Positions 1 through 9,547 of a DNA stretch of 14,302 nucleotides are shown piece after piece. The notes under the pieces were generated by a model. It searched no databases. It saw nothing but the letters and a program-made list of their open reading frames with translations, and was not told the DNA's origin. Made by a program: the position numbers and the translations under genes. Position 1 is the stretch's first letter. The number at the start of each line of letters is the position of its first letter. Origin of the DNA: Botryosphaeria dothidea (taxonomy: Eukaryota; Ascomycota; Dothideomycetes; Botryosphaeriales; Botryosphaeriaceae); assembly GCA_011503125.2 (NCBI GenBank), contig WWBZ02000044.1, forward strand, positions 1-14,302. The letters are read 5' to 3'.

Positions 1-222
1 TGTTGGTCGCGCCGGGGAGCTCGTGTTTTGGGGATGGGGGAGGTGTTTCGGGGGTATGTGAGGATGGGTACGTGCAGGAGAAGGAGGTCATGGTCGAGGT
101 TGAAAGCGTTGAGGGCGTTCATGCGGGACAAATTCGCGGCCGTACCTTTGGCGGAGTGGTCTCATACGTTGGACTGGTAGTGCTCAGAATAGAACTAGAT
201 CGAATCCGAATTTTTGAAGTAA
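1..222 (+). CDS. Class I/II aminotransferase, C-terminal fragment (left copy, frameshifted)
   Basis: This is the C-terminal end of a pyridoxal-phosphate-dependent fold-type I aminotransferase, an enzyme family that moves an amino group from an amino acid to a 2-oxo acid. The 5' part lies outside the window. The opening residues VLVAPGSSCFGDG match the family's small-domain turn, and this arm has the correct frame there. Extra G bases near 35-42 then break the frame, and the GYVRIGYV strand must be read from the other arm. The stop is uncertain. In this arm's own frame the protein ends at 178-180 (tag). In the right-arm frame it runs to the taa at 220-222. It faces the regulator gene tail to tail. 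Substrate specificity cannot be told from this piece. Confidence 0.8.
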
Positions 223-1637
223 AGATCCCAGCAGAGCGGGCTGTTCGAGGACCAATAATCGAGCAAGGCGGCCTGGCACGTTTGTAGTTGCCCATCCCAG
301 GTTTGCATGTGAAGCATTCGTCTGTTGAAACGTCTCGTTCCTGCGCGTCATCACAGTTTTCTCCAGCGCTGAAAACAGGCCAGAGAGCAAGGATATTGGC
401 TGTTGATGAGATGGGAATGCTGTCAATTGCAGCAAAGTATGCCCGTAATATCTTCTCTGACCTTGGCATGATGCTTGGGTAAAGACATTACTCGGCGGTG
501 GAGATTAGTAGAAAGCAGCGTTGACGAATGGTAGGTTAGTACTCTGTAGTTCTCTAGTCCTTTGCGGCTCTGGGTAGTTTGAGATATACCTCAGAGGTGC
601 ACATTTCAGGATTGACAGAGCCTTGCACTCCAACTCTCGGCCTGAGCAGAGATGCTGCAATCGATATTCGCCGGCCATTGCATCTCTGGCCCTCCTTCAC
701 GTGGATTTCCGACCCCTGAGTTCGTCTCAGTGTGGCCAACTCCCCAATCCTGGCCAGAACCGGCATCAACTTCAATGAATACCCACAAAACTCATCCACC
801 GCATCTTCCTCACACGTCTCACTTTCCAACAACGCCCAGTACCCTCCTTCAAAGCTCCCTATCCCGCGCTCCCCAAGCCCGACACACCTCGCACCGTGTC
901 CATGGCCGCGAACCACTTCGCCAAATACTCGCAAACGGGTCAACCACGCCGCCCCCTCTTCTCTCCGCTCCTCCTCCGCAAAACGTATCCAGCAGCGCCT
1001 TCACGCGGCGAGATGCACGCGCCACTGCCGCGCATCGCCGCCATCGCACACATCGTTCGTGCACAGCGCCATGGCCGTCATGGCGGTCTCGACCCTCAGC
1101 ACTCGTCCGGACGCGCCACCGCCGCGTGCAGGCCCGCGACCGCGCGGTTCGTGAGCGCGAGCACGGCGCGGGTCGTCGGCGGCGCCCGAAGGCGGGCGGC
1201 GCGAGCGGGAAGAGGACGGGGCGCGGTCTGCGTGCCGAAGTGGTGGAGGAGGAAGCGGGCCGTCCGTGACGAGAGCAGCGGCGACGGGAGCGGGGTGAGT
1301 GGCTGCGGCAGGGCCTGCTGCTGCTGCACGGCTGGGTTGCCGAGCCGCATCAAAGCGGTGCTGGGGCCCGGTTTCGGGGATCCGTGGGGCGGGGATTTGG
1401 GCGGGCTGGTTCTTGACGGGAGTGCTCTTGGTGAGGATGAATTTTGGACTCGTATTTGCATTGTTTGGGAAAGCGGGTGCACCGGGAGAAAGACAGGGCG
1501 TTCGAGACCGCACTGGACTATTTGGGTCAGCACAGGGCTTCTCCACTATACGGTGGCTTGTACTTACCCTGACCTTCTTCCTTGCACTCGGAGCAGCCGT
1601 CACGTCGTCTGCGCGGGCTGCGGGATACGATGTTCAT
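184..1637 (-). CDS. Zn(II)2Cys6 fungal transcription factor (left copy; exons 1637-1568 and 1512-184)
   Basis: This is the mirror copy of the regulator at 12613-14072. The N-terminal basic stretch and zinc cluster are recognisable, but the copy carries a two-base deletion in the codons after CSEC (exon 1 is 70 bases here, 72 on the right) and another length error near the fourth cysteine. The C-terminal part is cleaner here. Reverse-strand frames give QLTAFPSHQQPIS, then the typical family ending with AGENCDDAQERDV and MGNYKRAR, and the last residues GFDLVLF before the stop at 186-184. Neither copy alone encodes the whole protein. Because the breaks differ between copies, a functional parent gene is likely. 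Confidence 0.85.
1513..1567 (-). other. Spliceosomal intron in the regulator (left copy)
   Basis: This is the mirror copy of 12685-12740 with one A fewer (55 bases). Donor GTAAGT, branch site GCTGAC and acceptor CAG are all preserved. Agreement between the two noisy arms supports the intron call. Confidence 0.86.
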
Positions 1638-4600
1638 TTTCGGACGTCGGAATAAGTTTGAATTGCCCGGAGCCAATCGAATGCCAGATGATGGAAATGA
1701 CTGATAGACAAGGGAAAAGCTCTGTTGCTGATGTGCTTGGAGTTTGGACCGATGATGAGGTCGGATGGACCTGGACCGCAGGCGCGCTATCCCAAAATGG
1801 CGACGCATGCGATCCAGCCAATCACAAGCGCCATCACTTCCTGATTTTGGGTACAACAATCCACAGCCGCCGGCTTCGGGCCTACCATTTGCAAACTGTG
1901 GAGTGATGAGTCACGGAGCATATTCTGAAATCTTGCACTTCTTTATGATTCAAAATGTCATGAAGGACAAGAAGTTGCAGAAGATTTTCTCATCGGCAAG
2001 AGCATATCAGAATCCCTGCAGCGTTATCATGGGGTAAAGATCTCGGTGAAAGCACGCAGACACTTGACTAAATGAGTTTTTTTTCTGGCTCGCTCCCACT
2101 CATAAACTAATGACTCGGAGAATCAGATTCGTCTAATTACACGACTGACGGCGGGTGGAGAGAGGCGAGAGAGGCTGACAAACGAGCCGATCCCCCGAGC
2201 AGCGCGTCTGGAGAACTCCCGTGCGTCGTTCTTCCGGCGAACTCAAGCGATAGGATTCTGGTCTTTTTCTACTTCACCGCGAACGGACACGACTGACTGC
2301 GGAGCCGCGCGGCAGCAGGCACTGCCCAAGTAGCTGCGGCAGCCCCTGCTCCCTCTAGCGCGGGAGCCTCGGCCAGACGAAGCTCAGCCGTCACCAAACA
2401 CCATTACCTATTTCCTTGCTCGCTCTCCCACGCCAGCGGCGCTCATCCGCTTCCCCTTCGGCCTTGATTTGACGCGACACCTGCGCGTCCACAGGACATC
2501 CCTCCGTCCCAAACCCATCCTTCCCGCCACGTTCCTTCCGCGGCTACACGGCTGTTCCTGGCGCAGAAGCCCGCCGTCCCGCCTGCATTCTCGGGCAGCC
2601 GAGTCGAGAACGCAGGACCGGCGAAGGCTCTCTCAACGCTCGCCATATGCCTTGCTTTTTCCCCCATCGTTTCGCTCAAACACGTCCGTCCCACACCAGG
2701 GTGACCATCACGACAGAACTCTGCACTGTTGTCTCATCTCGCATTGCGCAGCCTCACATGCCCGCCCCTCAACCATGGCTCGTCCTCTCACCCTAACAGC
2801 CCGTCCGGCCGTCATCCGCCCCCAGCACATCACCGCTGTTCCTCGTCATGCGTCAGACAGTACCAAGTCGTTGAGCGACGAAATCCCATTTCTTTTTCCA
2901 CGGTACCTCCCGCGGGATTCGTGAATAATTCGCTCCTGTCACAGCGCCAGCGCCACACGCAAAAATTCCCACCCGCGCGCAAACCCGTTTCCCCTTCCCC
3001 GGATTTCCATAGTGTCATGCAGAACAGCTCGTGAGCCGCCCGACCGCCATCGGCCGCTCCGTCCTGCCTCCCGTGCCACTGCACATCTGTACCGGTACGG
3101 GCAACAAAAGAAGAAGAAAAAAACAAAAGCCAGAACGACCGGTGGTATTGCAAGCGCCACGAAAACCAAAAAACGCGTGGCCACAAACCACAGACGCCCT
3201 CGGCCAGCCCCAAAGAATCACGCTCTCTCATCGGTTTCCCGTGTTTCTGTCTCGGTCTCTGCTCAAATTTCCACAGGTAGCGAAGATCCACGGTTCAGCG
3301 CGCGACGCCAGTTACCAAAGCACGCATCGCGACGTTCGAAGTTGGCCGGCATGCTCTTGCCTGTTCCCAGGCGGGCGCATGCAATCGTGCAGTTATTTGC
3401 GTGGGATGCGTGTGTGCCTCGAGTCGTTGGCCGGCGCACGCTGGTCATGAGTCGTATTGCACAACAACGCGCGCGTGGTATCTATATTTGACCGAGAAAA
3501 TCAGAGAAGATCGACAACTTCTCCTTCTCGATGGAGGAATCTACCATGGTCAGATGAGTACCGCGCACCCAGAAGTCGCCGTGACAAGGACGAAAGGGCC
3601 GAAAGAACACGGGAAGTAGACCATCACGACGATGGAAGAAAATCTTCAGGCTTGCGACAAAACGATCAGCCCGCAGGAGATGATGCCGTTGCGTCGATCA
3701 TTGCGGAGCCGACGCTCTGTTGCACGAGTAGTCTAAAAGTGTAGGAGCGTGAACCTGGGCGCCCTATAAACCAACAAAGGATGCAGATCGCACACAGCAC
3801 ACAAGCATGCACATAAGCCGTATGTGATAACAAAAAAAAAGCTTTCATCGTTGCTTGGTGTGCGTTGGGGGAAGACTGGCTACCTAGCCAAGCTACTGGT
3901 GAAAAAAATGCTACCTTTCGCCTACCATCCGCGCCGCTATGCCCCCTTTTACCTCATGATTTATATACATATACTTCTCTTTCGCAAAGAACAACAGGAA
4001 GATCAGATGAGCGCTGAGAACGTCAACAACATTGCTGAAATGAGCAAGATGAAACAACAGAGATGGGATATTGATAACAAACATGAAGAAAAAACTTGGA
4101 TGTGTGAGAGGGGTTGGAGAAGACGGGAATATCGAGGGAACCCGGAAATAGGTGATAGAACCGATGTCGCACCAACCTTCTCTTCGCTTCAAACCTTGCT
4201 CTGTTCGCGACCAGGAAGAATGAATCTGCCGCTCCAATACCAACGCAAAGATGATTATGGAGACGACGATCAATGCTTCTCGTGGGAAAATGTGAAAAGA
4301 TATTGGAGAAGGATGACGGAAGGGGACATGGGTGGAGGTAAGGAAATAAAAAGAATAAACCTTAAAAGATAAGAGATCAGGGCACGCGATGCCCCAAATG
4401 ATGTCTCTACCCGTCTTTTTCCCTGTGCGCACAAGAACGCCGTTGATCGAGAACAAAAAATGATAGGGGGTATCCCAACAATACGACGACCCGACACTGT
4501 ACAAGCTTTCCGCACCCTGATGTCTCAGGATGTTCCAGAAAAGCGATTCTCCTGAGCCGTCCCTGTCCAAGCTCGCAATCTCGTCATCGCCCACAATCCC

Positions 4601-4708
4601 GTCGTCGAGCGCACAACACGTGCCTTATCTACGCTCGCATTCTTTCTTAGCCCTGCTTAGCCCTACGCAGCATCCTCCTTATTGCGATGATGCAACAGGT
4701 TTGGAAGC
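1638..4708. other. About 3.07 kb without a confident gene (left copy)
   Basis: This is the mirror of 9548-12612. It contains T(8) at 2077-2084, where the other arm has A(9), a poly(A) run near 3832-3840, and a TATA-like CCTATAAACC near 3771-3780 on the plus strand. In the AT-rich block at 3824-4594 both strands happen to be open for 180 codons or more, but the right arm does not keep either frame. I see no domain or motif that supports a gene. Confidence 0.58.
1818..1822 (+). promoter_or_regulatory. CCAAT box upstream of the regulator (left copy)
   Basis: This is the mirror of the site at 12430-12434, in the context CAGCCAATCACA, about 180 bases from the start codon at 1637. It is identical in both arms, so the motif is not a read error. 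Confidence 0.35.
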
Positions 4709-6296
4709 TTAAACTGTAGCGGCTCCTTCGTCTTCTCGCGCACGGGCATCTTCCTCTTGCTTCTCCGGAATAGTAAACAGTCGGCTGATGATGCGACGAA
4801 CCGCCGCTGTTCGAGTGATTGTGGCTGGTACGCATCGCGGGCTCGGATCTCTTCGGCCGGAGCTTGCGGATCTTGTCTCTGTGTGAGTGCTCATCGTCTG
4901 ATCCGTCCTCCGTGCTACCAAGACTCCTGAGCGACTGCGCCGTGGCCGATTGCGATGTCGGGGTGCCTGTTTAGTGCATGGCCCAGGACGGATGCTGACG
5001 CGGTCGCCAGCACTCCCAGTGGCGTAGCTAGCCTGTTGTCGGCCGGGGCGTCCGGCTGCGGTTGGAGCGTATTCCTCTGCGAGGTATAAGGGGGAGGGCT
5101 CGGCGAATACTCGTATATCAGATCTGCTCTGTCCAGGCGACCTAAAGGGGCATTGGATTTCTGCCCTAGGGGGAGCGGTCCATCCAATTCAACTTCGTGG
5201 CTCCATACAGAGTCGCTGGAGCCGAACACGGCTGGCAGTTCCTTGATCTCTTTCCACGACAAATCTGAATCTCGAAGTGCGATGTATAGGATATCTCCTT
5301 GCATCTTGTCGTGCGCAATGCAGTGATGATCAAGGAAGAAGTAGTCCCAAAGATCTCCTGACGAGATCTCAGGAGGCAGCTGGCGAAGGGCGATGCGGCC
5401 GAAATAGTCGTTGTGCGCGCGGTAGCCGATCAAAGGGACCCAAGGACGGCCCTTGAGGACGTGTGAAAATGCCTTGTCGACGGTGAGGTGGAAGTTTGCA
5501 CTGTCTCTGCTTGAGAATTCAATTTCCTGGGAGAGTTTACGAGACTGACATCTCTTGTGTGCCTTGCTGTCAACATCGAAGGCGAACTGCTGACTTCGAC
5601 GTGGTACAAGTGTGACCTTCACGCTCCACGGCTTTTCAGCCTTCTCCGGTGTGGGAGGTTCCTCGACGGCGGTATCCATGGATTGGTCGTCGTTTGGAGA
5701 AGCTTCAGGAACTGCGTCAACTGCCGACTCTTTTTCTCACTCCGAGGCTCCAACTTTTCAAACTTCAACTCATGTTCCATCGTAGCATCCTCAACATCGA
5801 TCAGCTTGCGCTGGAAGGCGTGTTGCTGGTCGATCATTCCGTCCATCTTATCATCCAACTCGATCTTCAAGTCTTCATATTCTGATAGAGACGGGCCTCG
5901 AGCATTTTTGAATAGCCGCTCCCGCTCTGTATTCTGTGCCCGTTGGGCTATGAGTTCATGCTGGGTTTTGACCAGTTCGTTTTGCATGTTCTGGAGATTC
6001 CGTCCTGCTCTTGCTTGAACCGGCGTAGCTCCTCGGCGAGAGCCATATGCTCTTCGTAGGTGACGGCAGCCATTGGCTGCTGGACGTGGACCCATGCCGG
6101 ATGGCCACACTCGCAGCTGGTGCCGACGGGCTGCGTGTTTGTCCAGCGAAAAGCTCTGACAAAGCAGCGGTGGCGGTCAGCTTGACCGGCCTCGCGGTGG
6201 GAGATAGCGACATTCTCCGCGCGGAAGCTCTGAATCGGGCTTGGGCGGCGGGTTGCGCGGGAGGTGGACCAGGCGGTGAGTAGTGTTAGGGAACAT
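4709..6296 (-). CDS. Uncharacterised coiled-coil protein (left copy, cleaner)
   Basis: This is the mirror copy of the gene at 7939-9547, read on the reverse strand from the ATG at 6296 to the taa at 4711-4709. The compact domain is uninterrupted here from 5679 to about 4920, which is the best available reading of it. The coiled-coil part is open from about 6000 to 5700. A missing C near 6006 separates the CECGH segment from the coiled coil, and a missing C near 5718 separates the coiled coil from the linker. The right copy has a C at both places, so together the arms give one continuous protein. A further ambiguity near 4915-4965 leaves the frame of the last 70 residues less certain. No enzyme motif or membrane segment is visible. 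Confidence 0.76.
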
Positions 6297-7082
6297 CTGA
6301 GGAGGGAGCGACGAAGGTGCCGTCGTAGGAAAGATTGCTGGCGGCAGGAAGGTGCATTGAGTGGAGGGCCGGGACTCTGGATGGCCGAGATGATGAGAGA
6401 GCGGACGGGCAGATGACAAGGACAGCAGACTGACCCGAGGAAGGAGATATATCAGGTATGCGCCGGGCCAGGCATGGGATGGGCGAGGGTCTGGCAGGAC
6501 TACCCACGCAGCACAAGGCAGGGCTCAACAGATAAGAAGGAAAGCAGGCGTGTTCCTGGTTGGATCAGGGCGGGAGCATCCGCAACGGCGCACGCCTCGG
6601 AGGGAGGGCTGGAGGGCGACAGCGGGCTCGGTTTGGCTGGGAGATGAGCAGCAGCAGGCAAGCCTGTTGGAGGGCGTGGAGGATGAGGTGCTTAATGAGG
6701 GCAGCTGGGGCTGGGACCAAAAAACGGAGCCAGGTACATCTACGTTAGCAGCTTGGGCTGGGCGTGCACATCCCGCTCCCGCGCCGGGGGTGGAGGCCTC
6801 CCTATCGGGCATGCGGTGGGCAGGCCATGCGCTGTTAGGCAATTGGCTGGGGCGGTGTAGAATGAAGTGGACGCGATAAGAGGACGTGGGCGTGTTCCAG
6901 AGGCTGCCAGTGCGCGCAAGCCAGGGCAGCCCCGAGCCAGAGCTGCACATGCCCTGCCCTCTCCGCTGTCGGACTTTGGGGCACGCTGAGCGTGGGGTGC
7001 GCCGCATAGCCGCGGGGATCCCCTTAGCCCAAGCGCGTGGCTTGCGCGCCGGGCGACGGCCAGCGCAAGGCGGCGGCGACTG
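6297..7082 (-). promoter_or_regulatory. Upstream region of the coiled-coil gene (left copy)
   Basis: This is the mirror of 7142-7938. The TATA-like site is at 6444-6453, again about 150 bases from the start codon. A long reverse-strand open frame runs through this stretch and across the palindrome centre (7229-6525). It is a by-product of the fold-back and of GC-rich sequence, not a gene. Confidence 0.43.
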
Positions 7083-7141
7083 CGAGAGCTGCTGCTGGGG
7101 CTGCGCGCTGATGGCGAGCGCTGCTGCTGCTGACGGCCGGA
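7083..7141. other. Non-duplicated 59-base spacer at the palindrome centre
   Basis: This is the only internal stretch without a partner in the opposite arm. It is GC-rich and holds two imperfect direct copies of a GCGAG(A/C)GCTGCTGCTG-like unit (from about 7082 and about 7114) with CTG triplet runs. Its ends are not complementary to each other, so it does not look like a sequencing hairpin adapter. It is best read as genomic DNA at which the strand turned back, leaving a single-copy loop. No function can be assigned. Confidence 0.8.
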
Positions 7142-7938
7142 CAGTCGCCGCCGCCTTGCGCTGGCCGTCGCCCGGCGCGCAAGCCCACGCGCTTGGGGCT
7201 AAGGGGATCTCCGCGGCTATGCGGCGCACCCACGCTCAGCGTGCCCCAAAGTCCGACAGCGGAGAGGGCAGGGATGTGCAGCTCTGGCTCGGGGCTGCCC
7301 TGGCTTGCGCGCACTGGCAGCCTCTGGAACACGCCCACGTCCTCTTATCGCGGGTCCACTTCATTCTACACCAGCCCCAGCCAATTGCCTAAACAGCGCA
7401 TGGCCTGCCCACCGCATGCCCGATAGGGAGGCCTCCACCCCGGCGCGGGAGCGGGATGTGCACGCCCAGCCCAAGCTGCTAACGTAGATGTACCTGGCTC
7501 CGTTGTTGTTTTGTCCAGCCCAGCTGCCCTCATTAAGCACCTCATCCCTCCACGCCCTCCAACAGGCTTGCCTGCTGCTGCTCATCTCCCAGCCAAACCG
7601 AGGCCCGCTGTCGCCCTCCAGCCTCCCTCCGAGGCTGTGCGCCGTTGCGGATGCTCCCGCCCTGATCCAACCAGGAACACGCCTGCTTTCCTTCTTATCT
7701 GTTGAGCAGCCCTGCCTTGTGCTGCGTGGGTAGTCCTGCCAGACCCTCGCCCCATCCCATGCCTGGCCCGGCGCATACCTGATATATCTCCTTCTCGGGT
7801 CAGTCTGCTGTCCTTGTCATCTGCCCGTCCGCTCTCTCTCATCATCTCGGCCATCCAGAGTCCCGGCCCTCCACTCAATGCACCTTCCTGCCGCCAGCAA
7901 TCTTTCCTACGACGGCACCTTCGTCGCTCCCTCCTCAG
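7142..7938 (+). promoter_or_regulatory. Upstream region of the coiled-coil gene (right copy)
   Basis: About 800 bases with no convincing coding sequence; frames that are open in one arm are not kept in the other. A TATATA-like site (gatatatctc, 7781-7790) lies about 150 bases before the start codon. Pyrimidine-rich DNA follows it, as is usual around fungal transcription starts. The inner part next to the spacer is very GC-rich. A CCAAT sequence is present at 7380-7384. Promoter status is inferred from position and composition only. Confidence 0.45.
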
Positions 7939-9547
7939 ATGTTCCCTAACACTACTCACACCGCCTGGTCCACCTCCCGCGCAACACCGCCGCCCAAGCC
8001 CGATTCAGAGCTTCCGCGCGACGAGAGAATGTCGCTATCTCCACCGCGAGGCCGGTCAAGCTGACCGCCACCGCTGCATTTGTCAGAGCTTCTCGTGGAC
8101 AAACAGCAGCCCGTCGGCACCAGCTGCGAGTGTGGCCATCCGGCATGGGTCACGTCCAGCAGCCAATGGCTGCCGTCACCTACGAAGAGCATATGGCTCT
8201 CGCCGAGGAGCTACGCCGGTTCAAGCAAGAGCCAGGACCGGAATCTCCAGAACATGCAAAACGAACTGGTCAAAAAAAAGCAAGCATGAACTCATAGCCC
8301 AACGGGCACAGAATAACAGAGCGGAGCGGCTATTCAAAATGCTCGAGGCCGTCTCTATCAGAATATGAAGGACTTGAAGATCGAGTTGGATGATAAGATG
8401 GACGGAATGATCGACCAGCAACACGCCTTCCAAGCGCAAGCTGATCGATGTTGAGGATGCTACGATGGAACATGAGTTGAAGTTTGAAAAGTTGGAGCCT
8501 CGGATGTGAGAAAAAGAGTCGGCAGTTGACGCCAGTTCCTGAAGCTTCTCCAAACGACGACCAATCCATGGATACCGCCGTCGAGGAACCTCCCACACCG
8601 GAGAAGGCTGAAAAGCCGTGGAGCGTGAAGGTCACACTTGTACCACGTCGAAGTCAGCAGTTCGCCTTTCGATGTTGACAGCAAGGCACACAAGAGATGT
8701 CAGTCTCGTAAACTCTCCCAGGAAATTGAATTCTCAAGCAGAGGACAGTGCAAACTTCCACCTCACCGTCGACAAGGCATTTTCACACGTCCTCAAGGGC
8801 CGTCCTTGGGTCCTTTTGATCGGCTACCGCGCGCACAACGACTATTTCGGCCGCATCGCCCTTCGCCAGCTGCCTCCTGAGATCTCGTCAGGAGATCTTT
8901 GGGACTACTTCTTCCTTGATCATCACTGCATTGCGCACGGACAAGATGCAAGGAGATATCCTATACATCGCACTTCGAGATTCAGATTTGTCGTGGGGAA
9001 GAGATTCAAGGAACTGCCAGCCGTGTTTCGGCTCCAGCGACTCTGTATGGAGCCACGAAGTTGAATTGGATGGACGCTCCCCCCTAGGGCAGAAATCCAA
9101 TGCCCCTTTAGGTCGCCTGGACAGAGCAGATCTGATATACGAGTATTCGCCGAGCCCTCCCCCTTATACCTCGCAGAGGAATACGCTCCAAACGCAGCCG
9201 GACGCCCCGGCCGACAACAGGCTAGCTACGCCACTGGGAGTGCTGGCGACCGCAGCGTCAGCATCCGTCCTGGGCCATGCACTAAACAGGCACCCGACAT
9301 CGCAATCGGCCACGGCGCAGTCGCTCAGGAGTCTGGTAGCACGGAGGACGGATCAGACGATGAGCACTCACACAGAGACAAGATCCGCAAGCTCGGCCGA
9401 AGAGATCCGAGCCCGCGATGCGTACCAGCCACAATCACTCGAACAGCGGCGGTTCGTCGCATCATCAGCCGACTGTTACTATTCCGGGAAGAAGCAAGAG
9501 AGGAAGATGACCGTGCGCGAGAAGACGAAGGAGCCGCTACAGTTTAA
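7939..9547 (+). CDS. Uncharacterised coiled-coil protein, about 530 residues (right copy, frameshifted)
   Basis: I do not recognise this protein. The start at 7939 opens with MFPNTTHTAWSTSRATPPP and, after small length errors, leads into SELLVDKQQPVGTS and a CECGHPAWVH motif (about residues 65-75) that could bind a metal. Next is a strongly charged alpha-helical region of about 120 residues, likely a coiled coil (EEHMALAEELRRFKQEQ, then QNELVKTQHELIAQRAQN and DLKIELDDKMDGMIDQQH). A Pro/acidic linker follows (MDTAVEEPPTPEKAEKPW), then a compact domain of about 150 residues with GRPWVPLIGYRAHNDYFGR and SGDLWDYFFLDHHCIAH. The tail is Pro-rich (SPSPPPYTS), then acidic and basic with RDKIRKLRPKRSEP, a possible nuclear localisation signal. 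The stop is the taa at 9545-9547. In another frame translation would run to 9593. Several one-base insertions break this copy. Confidence 0.72.

Larger units (their letters stand above)
1..7082. repeat. Left arm of a window-spanning inverted repeat
   Basis: Reading this arm as its reverse complement reproduces the right arm (7142-14258) gene for gene. Anchor pairs checked by eye: base 1 pairs with 14258, the regulator start codon at 1637 with 12613, the intron donor at 1567 with 12685, the unknown gene start at 6296 with 7939, and 7082 with 7142. The sum of paired coordinates drifts only from 14224 near the centre to 14259 at the edge, so the arms differ by about 35 bases of net length. Differences are mostly single-base length changes in homopolymers. 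This arm has fewer errors in the unknown gene: one 254-codon stretch (5679-4915) is uninterrupted here but broken in the other arm. Confidence 0.97.

Noticed and set aside
652..1906. Long plus-strand frames opposite the regulator (205 and 336 codons).
   Set aside because: They are antisense shadows of the GC-rich regulator coding sequence. The zinc cluster, intron and family motifs all support the other strand.
2785..2800. A CCCTAAC sequence resembling the fungal telomere repeat.
   Set aside because: It is a single copy in a non-repetitive context. No TTAGGG array is present at the centre or edges, so this is not a telomeric fold-back.
3012..3491. A 159-codon plus-strand frame rich in Lys and Arg.
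   Set aside because: It arises from an A-rich run and GC-rich flanks, has no motif, and is not maintained in the mirror copy.
7083..7141. Residual hairpin sequencing adapter at the turning point.
   Set aside because: The spacer is GC-rich, has CTG repeats, and its ends do not pair with each other, unlike a hairpin adapter. I could not compare it with adapter libraries.
6525..7229. A 234-codon reverse-strand open frame running through the palindrome centre.
   Set aside because: It uses both arms and the spacer, has low-complexity Ala/Pro/Gln content and no domain. The matching frame in the right arm is broken. It exists only because of the fold-back and GC-rich DNA.
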